Shown here: positions 10,344 to 19,361 of the stretch, piece after piece | Layout: every line of letters begins with the position of its first letter | How positions within the stretch are numbered: position 1 is the stretch's first letter | Assembly (NCBI GenBank): GCA_013306675.1 | Contig: JABLUY010000148.1 | Span: 1-64,000, forward strand | Source: Thraustochytrium sp. TN22 | Lineage: Eukaryota > Sar > Bigyra > Thraustochytrida > Thraustochytriidae | Direction: 5' to 3' | Length of the DNA stretch: 64,000 nt | Position numbers and translations under genes: made by a program | The notes under the pieces: generated by a model | Seen by the model: only the letters and a program-made list of their open reading frames with translations | Databases searched by the model: none | Told to the model about the DNA's origin: nothing

Positions 10344-11151
10344 GCTGCTCGCTGCTCCGCTCTCTCTGCCTGCCGTGCTGCTGCTTTCTTTCTGCCTGTT
10401 CTTGCTCGTGCTCGTTGCGGGTCTGCTCTCCCCGGCCCGCGGCCTGCTCGCGGCCTGCTCGCGCTGCTCGCGCTGCGCCGTGCTTGCTGCGCCGTGAAGT
10501 CGTCTCCCTGCCGCGCTCGCGCTCGCGCTCGCGCTCGCTCGCGGGCGCGCGCCGCCTTGCTTCGTTCGAGGTAGAACTGCCAATCCTGCCTTTGACATCA
10601 TCGCGGCCGTCCCCATGACGCATTGACGCCACGCCCGACTCTGGGGACCGCGCCACTGCGTCCCCTGCAGCTGCAGCCGGGCCTGCTGCTGCGCTGCTGC
10701 GCTGCACGACCCAGGCTCAGCAGGCTGCCGCAGGCGGAAGTTTGCCAGCCCTGGCGCGGGCCACCCTGCTTGCTTCCTTTACAGTAGCTTAGGTTAGCCC
10801 TCGAGGACGACGGCCAGGCCTGCCAGTGCCAGCCTCTCTCCTGTCATGACTGCCATCATGACGGCCGTCCCGATGACGCCTGGTCTGAGGGACTAGCCCA
10901 GTGTGTCCCGGCGCGCACCGTGACTTCGCCTGTGATGGCTGCAGCCAAGCGAACCTTGGTCAAACTGTCGCAGGGCGTCAGAGGCTGCGTCAGAGGCTGC
11001 GTCAGGCTGCATGGCGGGTAACTAAACCAAGTAAAACCAAGCTGGCCGCCGCCTTGGGCTGCAGCGCGGCTGCATCTGCATCATCCAAAACGTTACTGTT
11101 TATCACCTGCAGCATCATGATGTGTGCGCCACTGGCGAGCGAGAGAAAACT
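10344..11151. other. Spacer between tandem oxidoreductase genes
   Basis: About 808 bases holding the 5' flank of copy 1 and the 3' flank of copy 2. Nothing coding is supported. It contains a short (GCGCTC)n run at 10512-10540, the near palindrome CCTGCCAGTGCCAGCC near 10826, and a duplicated GTCAGAGGCTGC at 10978-11002. TGACGCA/TCATGAC-like elements occur near 10615 and 10845. Confidence 0.5.
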
Positions 11152-12258
11152 TCAATTCACTGTCACGAGGATAACGACCTTGCCGCGCGTGGCCTGGTGC
11201 GAACGGACACGGTCCATGGCCTGGCGCACGGCATCCAGGTCACGCAGCGGGGCGCGCAACTGCACAAAGGGCTGCAGCACCTGGCTGTCCGCGAGCGCCT
11301 GCCAGCGCGGCAGGGCCGACGTGGCGCCCGAGCCAATGTCGCCGAGGCGGTACGAATGCTTGCGCAGCACGTTGGCCTGCTTGAGCCCGATGCGCGCGGC
11401 CCAGCCCAGAAATTGCGTCATGGACCGCTTCTCGTCGCCGACGTGCTCCACGGGCCCGACCAAGGTCACGAACCGCCCGCCGCGTCGCAGCGCGCGCGAA
11501 CCCTGTGTCTCCGTGTGCGCGCCGCCCACGAGGTCGATCACCACGTCCGCCTGCCCGCGCACGCCCTCTAACTCGCCCCAGTTCGGGCTGCGGTCGTACG
11601 CAACCACGAGCGAGGCGCCGGCGCCCGAGGCCACCTCGCTGCTGCGCGAGCTGCACACGCCCACCAGCTCGCGGCACCGCGGCCAGCTGTGCCGCAGCGC
11701 CTGCAGCGCCAGCGTGCCAATGCTGCCCGAGGCGCCGCACACGACCACCACGGGCTCGCGGCCCTGCGCCACGGCGCTGTCCAGCACGGGCGCCGCCAGG
11801 TTGAGCGCCACGCACGCCACCAGCCCGGAAAGCATGGCCGCCACCGCTTCGGCCGGCTCCAGGTACGCGGGCTTGCGCACGGTCGTTGCCACCGGCAGCA
11901 CCGCGTACTCCGCCCAAGTGCCTTGCAGCCGCCCTGTCGGCGACTGAAAGCCGACGACCATCTCGCCCACTTGGAACGCATCGCCCACGTCCTCGCCGAC
12001 GGCCACCACCTCGCCGCAGCACTCCAGCCCGGGCACGAGCGGCGTCTCGCCCGAGATGTGCTTGGGCTGCGAGCTTAGCACGCCCAGAAACGAGCCCTCC
12101 GCCGCGCGCAGGTCGTCGATGCTCATGCCGGCGACCGCCACCTTGACCAGCACCTCCTTGCGCCCCACCTTGGGCTTGGGCACTTGCTCCTTCACTTCCA
12201 GCTTGCCGCGCAACTCGCCCACACGCACAGGGCCCTCCATCACCGCAAGTCCCAGCAT
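11152..12258 (-). CDS. Zinc-less MDR oxidoreductase (quinone oxidoreductase / RTN4IP1-like), copy 2
   Basis: A 368-residue paralogue of the gene at 9216-10343, in the same orientation and about 0.8 kb upstream of it. It has the same landmarks: VPGLECCGEVVAVG, GEMVVGF, AEYAVLP, the nucleotide-binding GASGSIG and DVVIDLVGGAH, then RFVTLVGP. Identity is high over the whole length, so the pair arose by tandem duplication. The bodies have diverged enough to suggest an old event or different substrates. The ATG at 12258 gives an N-terminus collinear with copy 1, and the TGA stop is at 11152-11154. A run of eight ACG triplets (12265-12288, minus sense) lies a few bases 5' of the start codon. It shares a 514-base divergent promoter with the bZIP gene. 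Confidence 0.9.
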   Translation of the reverse strand: MLGLAVMEGPVRVGELRGKLEVKEQVPKPKVGRKEVLVKVAVAGMSIDDLRAAEGSFLGVLSSQPKHISGETPLVPGLECCGEVVAVGEDVGDAFQVGEMVVGFQSPTGRLQGTWAEYAVLPVATTVRKPAYLEPAEAVAAMLSGLVACVALNLAAPVLDSAVAQGREPVVVVCGASGSIGTLALQALRHSWPRCRELVGVCSSRSSEVASGAGASLVVAYDRSPNWGELEGVRGQADVVIDLVGGAHTETQGSRALRRGGRFVTLVGPVEHVGDEKRSMTQFLGWAARIGLKQANVLRKHSYRLGDIGSGATSALPRWQALADSQVLQPFVQLRAPLRDLDAVRQAMDRVRSHQATRGKVVILVTVN

Positions 12259-12772
12259 GATGTCCGTCGTCGTCGTCGTCGTCGTCGTAAGGTCAGCGCC
12301 TGTTGCCTGTTGCCTGTTGCTTTGCTCCTTGCTCTCGTTCGTTGCTCTTCGGATGGATGCGATTCACGATTTGCTTGGCGAGCGAGCCTCCGTGGCCGCC
12401 GCAAGAGGTCCGCTGCGACACGAATGTCCAGCGCGTGTGGCATCTCGCAAGCCTGACTGTGAGGCAGCGTGGCCTGAGTGCCCCCCAAAACAACACGGCA
12501 CGTCCTCTGCGTGTCTTCCATGTGTACTACAGCCAGCCTGAGGGAGGCTGCCGGTGCCCAGTGCCGGCAGAATCGGGCACCACCTCATCTGGCCGAACCT
12601 GGCGTCACTCGGTCCCAGTGCATGGTACCTACCACCACCTAGGTCCCGTTTGCCACACGGCGTGTTGCAAGCGACTTGACAGTGCGTGTGCGGGCTCCCG
12701 CGACACGACAGCCAGATCCCCTTTCCAGGCCGCGCCCCGCTCACCCACGCCGGCCACCGCGCAAGCGTGAGC
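12259..12772. promoter_or_regulatory. Divergent promoter region between MDR copy 2 and the bZIP gene
   Basis: 514 bases between two start codons facing away from each other. It contains a (CGT)8 trinucleotide tract (12265-12288) and a TTGCCTG direct repeat (12301-12318). No TATA element is obvious. Shared regulation of the two genes is possible but only inferred from the layout. Confidence 0.55.
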
Positions 12773-14416
12773 ATGGCGGCGGCTCCAAGCAGGGAGACAG
12801 CGCCCTTTGCTGCCAGCAGCACGGCGGCGGCCGAGGAGGAGCAGGAGGTGCCTGGCCGTACGCACCTCCCGGACGTCGCGGTGCTTGATGGTGATGAGTT
12901 CAAGTTGGACCTCGTGGACCTGGACGAGGTGACGCTGGAGCCCTGGGCGACGCTGGAGCCCTCGGCGACGCCGGAGCCCTCGGTAACGCTGGAGCCCTCG
13001 GCGACGCTGGAGCCCTCGGCGACGCTGGAGCCCTCGGCGACGCTGGAGCCCTCGGCGACGCTGGAGCCCTCGGCGACGCTGGAGCCCTTGGAGCCCTCGG
13101 AAGCGCTGGAGCCCTCGGTGACGCTGGAGCCCTCGTTCAGGTCCTCGCTGGCGCTCGAGCTGGACCCTTCGCTGGCGAACTTGCTGGAGCCATCGTTGGC
13201 TCTCTCGCTGGCGCCCTCGCTGGCGCCACCAACGCCGCTGGCTTCCACAAGCGCGAGCGCGAGCAGCGAGTCCTCGTTGTCAAGTACGAGATCCAAGCGG
13301 GCCCGCAAGGCCAAGCCGGCGAGCGAGAACAAACGCGCGTGTCGCAAGTACCAAGAGAAGAAGCGTCGCGAGCGCGCAGAGCTAGAGGCGCGCACGCGGG
13401 ACCTCGAGGTGGAGCGGCCGTCGCTGCTGGCGCGCATTGCACAGCTGCAGACCGAGGAGCTCGCGGCCCAGGCCGAGGATGACGAGGTGCGTCGAGAGAA
13501 TGACCTACTTCGCGCAGAGGTGGCACAGTATCGCGGCTTTAGCGAGCGGCTCGCGGCCGACCTCCACGCGTTTCAGGTCGTCTTGCGCAAGGCCGAGTGT
13601 GCGCGCGCCTTCTCGTGCCGTCTGCAGCACTCCTTCCACGTGCTGGAGGGCCTGCTGCAGCGCACCGAGGTGCAGTGGGCCGGGACAGCGGCCTTGGACC
13701 TGCCCGGCGGCCTGCGGCTCAGCGTGCTCTTCGAGTGCCTGCCGCGCGGCCGCCCCGTCGCCGAGGCTCAGCGACTCAACCTGTGCTTCTCGGTCGTGCA
13801 GCAGAGCGACCAGGAGGACGGCGCGCTCGCCGCCTGCGTGGACCGCGCCCGCGACATGTATTACAAGCCGGCCATTCTGCTACCCTTTTTTGCGGGCGCG
13901 ACTTCGTGTACAGTGGACCCGCTGTCCGGCGTGGGTGCCGCGCAGCTCTCTGCGAGTCGCCCAAGAGATGCTGACGCAGGCCTGGCTACATTTCGCTACC
14001 TTGAGCGCGGCGCCTGCGCCAATCAGAGCGTCTTCACGGTCGCAGACAAGGTGTCTAGTACTCGCACCTTCCACCGCGAGGCCACGGTGAGCGGTTCTCG
14101 GCGTCTCTTTCTCTCCAGCTCCGAAGTCATCACCGGCGAGCCGGGCTTGCTCGACCTGGTGCGCGACGACCTCTCGTCTGATGCGCATGCGGACGGGACC
14201 GAAGCTCTTTGTGGCTGCCTGTTGCAACGTGAGGTAGCGCCATCAGGTCAGGCCGCAACACGCCTGGTCTTTGCGTCGTCGCTGCCCATTGGGCGTGACG
14301 GTTTCCACATGTTGGCTGGAATCCCTGTGCCTGTCTTGGAGCACGACGACGGCACGCTGACCTTGCAGAATCGCTTCGCAGCACGTCTCGGCGCCATGCT
14401 AGCCATGGAGAGCTGA
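12773..14416 (+). CDS. bZIP transcription factor with Thr-Leu-Glu-Pro-Ser-Ala repeats
   Basis: 547 residues from the ATG at 12773; the upstream open frame has only GTG. Residues about 50-120 consist of about eleven hexapeptide repeats (TLEPSA) encoded by an 18-base minisatellite. Residues about 175-250 are a bZIP: a basic stretch followed by a leucine zipper ([20 protein letters not shown]). In the basic region N186, A189 and C190 occupy the usual DNA-contact places. The normally invariant arginine eight residues after the asparagine is Q194, so DNA specificity may differ from classical bZIPs. Residues about 265-547 form a globular region that I do not recognise; some protist bZIPs carry START-like or PAS-like partners there, but I cannot confirm either. 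It is probably nuclear. The stop is TGA and the gene converges on the LRR-NEL gene. Confidence 0.8.
   Translation: MAAAPSRETAPFAASSTAAAEEEQEVPGRTHLPDVAVLDGDEFKLDLVDLDEVTLEPWATLEPSATPEPSVTLEPSATLEPSATLEPSATLEPSATLEPSATLEPLEPSEALEPSVTLEPSFRSSLALELDPSLANLLEPSLALSLAPSLAPPTPLASTSASASSESSLSSTRSKRARKAKPASENKRACRKYQEKKRRERAELEARTRDLEVERPSLLARIAQLQTEELAAQAEDDEVRRENDLLRAEVAQYRGFSERLAADLHAFQVVLRKAECARAFSCRLQHSFHVLEGLLQRTEVQWAGTAALDLPGGLRLSVLFECLPRGRPVAEAQRLNLCFSVVQQSDQEDGALAACVDRARDMYYKPAILLPFFAGATSCTVDPLSGVGAAQLSASRPRDADAGLATFRYLERGACANQSVFTVADKVSSTRTFHREATVSGSRRLFLSSSEVITGEPGLLDLVRDDLSSDAHADGTEALCGCLLQREVAPSGQAATRLVFASSLPIGRDGFHMLAGIPVPVLEHDDGTLTLQNRFAARLGAMLAMES
12931..13135 (+). repeat. 18-base coding minisatellite
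   Basis: About eleven tandem copies of GCGACGCTGGAGCCCTCG with few substitutions, in frame in the bZIP gene and encoding TLEPSA. The central copies are identical, which suggests recent expansion. Copy number is probably polymorphic between strains. Confidence 0.95.
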
Positions 14417-14736
14417 TAATGCGAGGCTTGGGTACGCCACATCGCAGGCGAGCGAAATGTCACGTCGGTAATTTGGTGCCTTTGCATTTGGCCGCGTGCG
14501 CGTTGTGCGTCGCGTGCGCGTCGTGTGCGTTGTGCGCGTTGTGCGCGGCGAGCTTTTTTTTGCTACCAGTATTATGATGAACACTGTTTGGTTGAGCTGG
14601 TGCTGCTGGAGCTTTGTTGCAGCTAACGTCACTGGCAGGCAGCGCAAGAAAGCATTTTCCATTTTTTTCACTGTTGGCAGGCAGCGCAAGAAAGCATTGT
14701 TGTTGCACGCCTTTTCTTTGTTGTTGTTATTTATTA
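14417..14736. other. Shared 3' flank of the bZIP and LRR-NEL genes
   Basis: 320 bases between converging stops, less GC-rich than the surroundings. It contains a GCGCGTTGTGCGTC-type repeated stretch (14505-14550) and a duplicated GGCAGGCAGCGCAAGAAAGCATT at about 14634-14656 and 14678-14700; the two copies are 44 bases apart. A CACTGGCAGGCAGC motif lies at 14630-14643. TAATAAATAACAACAACA on the minus strand just after the stop may be a 3'-end signal. Confidence 0.55.
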
Positions 14737-17700
14737 TCATAGGCAGCGCGAGAGGTTGGCTTTCATCTGCTCAAAGGAGCGCGGGATGTTGTGCAGATCG
14801 CAGCCGGAAGAGACCCAATGGCGCAGGAGCTCGTCAAGGCTCCAAATGGTGCGGCCGGGCAACAAACGCACGGGATCTTGGATCGAGTTGCCAAGGAGGG
14901 ACTGCCAGGAGAGAGAGATGCGCTTGAGGCTGTTGCGCGGCAGCGAGCCAAAGGTGAGCGTGGCGGCCTGCTCGAGGCGGTCCTGGCGCTGCCACTCGAC
15001 CCAGTCGAGGAGCCAGGCTTCGAAGTGCTCGTCCGTGAGCTCGAGCGCAGCGCGGCGCGCCTCCTCAATCTCGTCGTCGCTCACATGTACGTAGCTGGGG
15101 AAGAGCATGGCCCGCGCGGAGACCGGAAGGTCAAGTTCCTCGCGCAGAGAAATCTCAAAGCGCAGGTAGACGCAGACGTCGTCCACGAAGGTGTGCGTCT
15201 GCAAAAAGGCCTCCACCTTCTCGTGCACCGCCTCGAGGCGCATGATGCGGCGGCCGAGCGCGCGCAGCTCGTCGCGCTTGCCACGCGCGCGCGAGATGCT
15301 GACCAGCTGCTGCATCTGGTTCAGCGCCCAGACTGGCTTATCGCCGCAGGCGTCCGCGCTGTCGGCCATGTGCACGCAGACCATCTCGCGCACGTCGGCA
15401 TCGTCCGTGGTGACGATCAGCTCAAAGATCTCCAGCACGCGCTCCACGAGGCCGGGCCGCATCGTGCTGCTGGCAAACTCCTTGGCCATGGACAGCTTGT
15501 GCAAAAACTGCTGCGTGCCATAGTGGTAGCTGGGCGGGATGGCGGCGATGACAACGGCGGCCTCGAGCGACGACGAGGAGTCCAACTCAAGCGCGAGCTC
15601 GTTGACCCAGTACGCCACGGCGTCCTCGAAGCTGAGCTGCTCCTCCTCCTCCTCCTCTTCGTCCTCCTCCTCGCCGTCCCACCCAAAGGCGACGTTTGGA
15701 AACGCTTCATCGTCATCGTCAGCGGCTCGAGAGGTCTGGCCAGCATTGGGCCGCAAAAAGTGCGACAGGTCGAAGCGCAACATGGGTAGCTGCAGGTCGC
15801 GCAGACGCGCCACCTCGTCCTCGTTTGCCTGCACGCCAGAGGACACCAGGTGCACGCGGTGCTGCACGCCAGGGTACATGGACTGATCCTGGCCCCACGT
15901 GAACACAATCGCCGGCAGCGTGCGTACGTTGGTGCACTCGGTCAAATCCAGAAGTCTGGTCTCGAAGCGCTCCGGGAGCGCCGTGAGCGCGGTGCAGCCT
16001 TGCAGGACGAGCTTGCGGCCCACGTAGAGGTCCTCGGGCAGTGCCGTCAGCGCAGTGCAGTGCGAGAGAATGAGCGCCTTCACGGTTTCGTTGTACGGAG
16101 GGACTTCGCTCAGCATCTCACAGCCCGTGCAGTCGACCGTGTCGGCGTGGAGCTCCTCAGGCAGAGCGCGCAAGCTGACGCAAAACTTGGCGTTGATCGT
16201 CTTGACAACGAACAGCCCCTCGGGCAGATGCGTGAGCGCGGCGCAGCCGAAGATGTCCAGGTCGTTCAGAGTGGCGCCGGGTGCCAGCGGCAGCGCGCGC
16301 AGCGCATTGCACTGGCGGAACGAGAGCTGCACGCCGATATCCACCTCGACGGTGTCGGCGCCGTAGGTCTCCAGCGCGCCACATGCCTCCACGGTCGAGC
16401 GGGGCGGCAGGGCAGCCAGCCCAATGCGCTCCAGGCGCGCGCAGCGCGAGACGGTGAGCGACTGTGCCACGACGACCCCCTCGGCGAGCGCCACGAGGCT
16501 CGCGCAGTCGCGCACCTCCAGCACGTCGACGGAGAGCGACGGCAGTGTTTCGAGCTCGGCGCAGTGAGTGACTTGTAGAAGTCTCGCCACGGCGAGGTCA
16601 CTGGGCAGCGTGCGCAAGCGCGGGCAGCCATCCAGAACGAGCCTATCGACGGTGAGACCGGCGTCGCTGCCGACGGGCGAGCCCAGCAGCTCGAACTGCG
16701 GACAGCGGTCCAAGACCACCTCAACGCACGAGGTCAGACGCACCTCGCTGAGCGCGTTGCAGCTCTTGATGGTGACTCTTTGGAGCGTGTTCTGGGTCTC
16801 ACCCGCCTCATCCACCATGGACGACCCATACAGCGCGAGGCTTTCAAGGGCGTTGCAGCCCACGACTTGCGCAGACTCGACGACCTCGAGCTTGTCCGTC
16901 GGGGGCAGCGCGCGGAGCTGGTCGCAGCGGTCCACGATGAGCGAGCGGACGCGGGCGGCGCATGCGAGGCTCAAGTCGAGCAGGTTCGGCAGACCGCGCA
17001 GCTCGAGCGAGTCGATGCTGGTCATGTGGTCGCGCTCGTCTCCTACGAGACGCAGCGTCTCGAGCGAATCGCAGGCCGTGAACACGATCGCCCCCGCCTT
17101 TCCAACGGGCAGCGTGAGCTCGACGACGCTGAGCGCAAGGTCCGGCGCGTCGAGCAGTGTGCCCATCCCAAAGCCCGGCGTGCTGTTCAACGTAAAGGAG
17201 CCGCCCTCGGCGAACTTCAGATCGCCCAAGCCCAGGTTGGCAGTAGCACCCTGAAACGTGGCGACCCGCACGTGCGTTGCCACGTGCTGGAGCCGCGGAC
17301 AGTGCGTGGCGAGGAGCGTGCCGCAGCTCTTGAGGTCCTCCACGCTCTCCAGCATCGGGCACATGACGAGCATGAGGTACAGGCAGGTTGCGCCTGAGAA
17401 ACTGACGGCGTGCAGCGCTTTTAGGTCGTGCAGCTCCACATTGCACGCCTCGTCGTCACCGGGAGAGGCGACCACATACTCCAGTGCCGCGCAACTCTCC
17501 ACGCGCAGGTGCGAGGTGACGACCATGCCTTCTTCGGGCTGCAGGTGCGCAAGGGCGTCGCAACGGCCGATCTGAACATCGCGAAAGACCCCGTGCACAG
17601 AGAGGTCGGCGAGCAGCGGCAGGTCAAAGAGGGTGAGTGCAGCGGAGGAGGAGCCCTGGTCGTCGTCGCAGGGCGCGGCCGTAATGTGCGCCGAGACGAC

Positions 17701-18825
17701 TTCCGGGCAGTCGTGCACGGAGATGGCGCCGTGCACGCTGGCGATGCGCACCTCGCGCAACGCGGGCAGGCTGTTGAGCAGCATGCTCTGCACATCGCCG
17801 AGCGTGAGGCTGGTCAGCTGGCGCAGCGAGTCGCACCGCGGACCGACGACCATCTCGCCTTCGGCGATCCAGTAGCCGATGCGTTTCAGGTCCACGAGCT
17901 GCAGCATCTCGTCGTGCTGTACGTTGAGGATGCCGCCGCAGCCCGTCTCGTCGCCCAGGAACTGCAGGCCGCTGCAGTCCTCGAGCAAGAGGTCGCGTCC
18001 CACGTCAAGGTTTGGCGGCAGCCGCTCGAGGGCCGCGCACGTGTATAGCTCTAAGTCGCCACCGACGTGGCGCAGCGCGCCGAGGCTCGACAGGCTGGCG
18101 TTGTCGCTCAGGTCCAGGCTGCCCTCCACGGACGCCAGCTTGTCGCCCAGCGACTGCAGCGCCGCGCAGTCGCTCAGGTTCACACTGCACGGCAGCGCCT
18201 CCACGGGCGGGAAGTCGACCAGCGCCGACCCGCTCAGGTCCACGCCCAGCGCGCGCGTCAGCCAGGCGGCGACCTCGGGCGCGTCGTCCCAACTGCACAC
18301 CGTGCCGCCCAGGTCCAGGCCGCCTAGGCATCGCACGGCACGCAGGCCCGTCTCCTTGACGCGCTCCTCCAGCTTGCTTCGCACCTCTTCCACGTTGTCC
18401 ACGTCCAGCTGGGGTCCCTCCACCGCGTCCAGCCGCTCGCGCAGGTACGTCAACTGCGCGCTCTGGCTCCGCCGCTCGTCGTCCTTGGCCTCCTTGAGCA
18501 CGCGCACCACTTGGTCCACGGCCTCGTACGCGGCTCCCAGCGCTTGCGGGTCCCCGTGGCTTTCGGCCTCCTCGGCCCACGCGCGCAGCGCCTCCTCCGC
18601 TCTTTCCGAGAGCGCTGTGCTGCTCGTACGCCGCGATGCGCGGCGCGAGCTGCGCTGCGATGCGCGGCGCGAGCTGCGCTGCGACGCGGGTCTCGGCGCG
18701 GACGACGAGGAACCGTCGCCCTCCGCTGAGTCGCCCCCCTCCCCCTCCGCGTCTCCCTCGCGCGGCCGTCGCCGCCGGGCGCCGAGGCCGCCCGGCCTGC
18801 ACAGCAGCGCGGCAAGCCGCACCAT
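14737..18825 (-). CDS. LRR protein with C-terminal NEL (IpaH/SspH-type) E3 ubiquitin ligase domain
   Basis: 1362 residues from the ATG at 18825; the frame stays open to 19011 through low complexity. Residues 1-110 are Ser/Arg-rich with a repeated RRASQRSS. Residues about 160-1010 are a long series of irregular leucine-rich repeats of about 20-24 residues with the pattern C.AL..LP..L.V...L.L..C. An acidic linker (about 1040-1062) leads to residues about 1063-1290. These match the NEL domain of bacterial IpaH, SspH and SlrP effectors in order: FEDAVAYW, an FLHKLS segment, ADSADACGD with the catalytic-type C-x-D at C1160-G-D1162 (Cys codon 15346-15348), LGRRIMRLEAV, FVDDVCVYLRFEISL, and AWLLDWVEWQ. 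NEL domains transfer ubiquitin through that cysteine. The LRR-then-NEL order is also the bacterial one. There is no signal peptide, so it is probably cytosolic. The frame has no internal break or intron and the composition matches the neighbours, so a transfer, if any, was old. Confidence 0.85.
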   Translation of the reverse strand: MVRLAALLCRPGGLGARRRRPREGDAEGEGGDSAEGDGSSSSAPRPASQRSSRRASQRSSRRASRRTSSTALSERAEEALRAWAEEAESHGDPQALGAAYEAVDQVVRVLKEAKDDERRSQSAQLTYLRERLDAVEGPQLDVDNVEEVRSKLEERVKETGLRAVRCLGGLDLGGTVCSWDDAPEVAAWLTRALGVDLSGSALVDFPPVEALPCSVNLSDCAALQSLGDKLASVEGSLDLSDNASLSSLGALRHVGGDLELYTCAALERLPPNLDVGRDLLLEDCSGLQFLGDETGCGGILNVQHDEMLQLVDLKRIGYWIAEGEMVVGPRCDSLRQLTSLTLGDVQSMLLNSLPALREVRIASVHGAISVHDCPEVVSAHITAAPCDDDQGSSSAALTLFDLPLLADLSVHGVFRDVQIGRCDALAHLQPEEGMVVTSHLRVESCAALEYVVASPGDDEACNVELHDLKALHAVSFSGATCLYLMLVMCPMLESVEDLKSCGTLLATHCPRLQHVATHVRVATFQGATANLGLGDLKFAEGGSFTLNSTPGFGMGTLLDAPDLALSVVELTLPVGKAGAIVFTACDSLETLRLVGDERDHMTSIDSLELRGLPNLLDLSLACAARVRSLIVDRCDQLRALPPTDKLEVVESAQVVGCNALESLALYGSSMVDEAGETQNTLQRVTIKSCNALSEVRLTSCVEVVLDRCPQFELLGSPVGSDAGLTVDRLVLDGCPRLRTLPSDLAVARLLQVTHCAELETLPSLSVDVLEVRDCASLVALAEGVVVAQSLTVSRCARLERIGLAALPPRSTVEACGALETYGADTVEVDIGVQLSFRQCNALRALPLAPGATLNDLDIFGCAALTHLPEGLFVVKTINAKFCVSLRALPEELHADTVDCTGCEMLSEVPPYNETVKALILSHCTALTALPEDLYVGRKLVLQGCTALTALPERFETRLLDLTECTNVRTLPAIVFTWGQDQSMYPGVQHRVHLVSSGVQANEDEVARLRDLQLPMLRFDLSHFLRPNAGQTSRAADDDDEAFPNVAFGWDGEEEDEEEEEEEQLSFEDAVAYWVNELALELDSSSSLEAAVVIAAIPPSYHYGTQQFLHKLSMAKEFASSTMRPGLVERVLEIFELIVTTDDADVREMVCVHMADSADACGDKPVWALNQMQQLVSISRARGKRDELRALGRRIMRLEAVHEKVEAFLQTHTFVDDVCVYLRFEISLREELDLPVSARAMLFPSYVHVSDDEIEEARRAALELTDEHFEAWLLDWVEWQRQDRLEQAATLTFGSLPRNSLKRISLSWQSLLGNSIQDPVRLLPGRTIWSLDELLRHWVSSGCDLHNIPRSFEQMKANLSRCL

Positions 18826-19361
18826 CGGTGACGTCTGCCCTGGCTCACGCGGTCCTTTATCGCGGCCGCCGCGGCCGCCGCCGTGCGCCGCCGCGCGCAG
18901 CCCGCGCTCTGCCGCCGCGATCGCGCTTTGCCGCGCTTTGCTGCCCTCGCTCGTTCGCTCCCTGGCTCCCTCCCTCTCTCTGACCTCTCTCTCCTTCTGC
19001 ACGTGCGGCACGCGCCGGGCCGTAAAAAGAGGACAGGCGTGTCAGAGTCAGGCGGAGAGGGAGGGACTCGGAGGGGCCCGGGCTACGCGCTGGGCTTCTC
19101 GCCGCCTGCGCAACCACCGCTGCGGTTCTCGTCGCCGCCCGCCTGCGCAACCAACGCCAACCAACCACTCGGCGCGAGTTCACATTTGCAGAGGGCACAT
19201 CTCCGACGTGGGTTTTTATGCCAGAGCGGCTTGGCTCGACTCGGAGCGTCGTTTGCGCGACTCGGAGCCCGTTCGCTCGTCGCGAGTTGTCTTGCCAAAG
19301 ACAACTCGCGACGGAAGAAAGCAACGCAACGAAAAAATCAACCATCGTGCTCAGGCTGTGA
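18826..19361. promoter_or_regulatory. 5' flank of the LRR-NEL gene and 3' flank of the enoyl-CoA reductase gene
   Basis: 536 bases. It has a GC-rich GCGGCCGCC-repeat stretch at 18861-18900 and a CTCTCTGACCTCTCTCT pyrimidine stretch (about 18970-19000). Two inverted near copies of CAACTCGCGA / TCGCGAGTTGTC lie at about 19278-19310, and TTGGCTCGACTCGGAG / GACTCGGAG repeats at 19230-19268. No gene. Confidence 0.5.

Noticed and set aside
10344-10616. N-terminal extension of MDR copy 1 as a mitochondrial presequence
   Set aside because: The composition could pass as a presequence, but the tandem paralogue starts exactly at the position equivalent to 10343, so the internal start is preferred. The extension remains possible.
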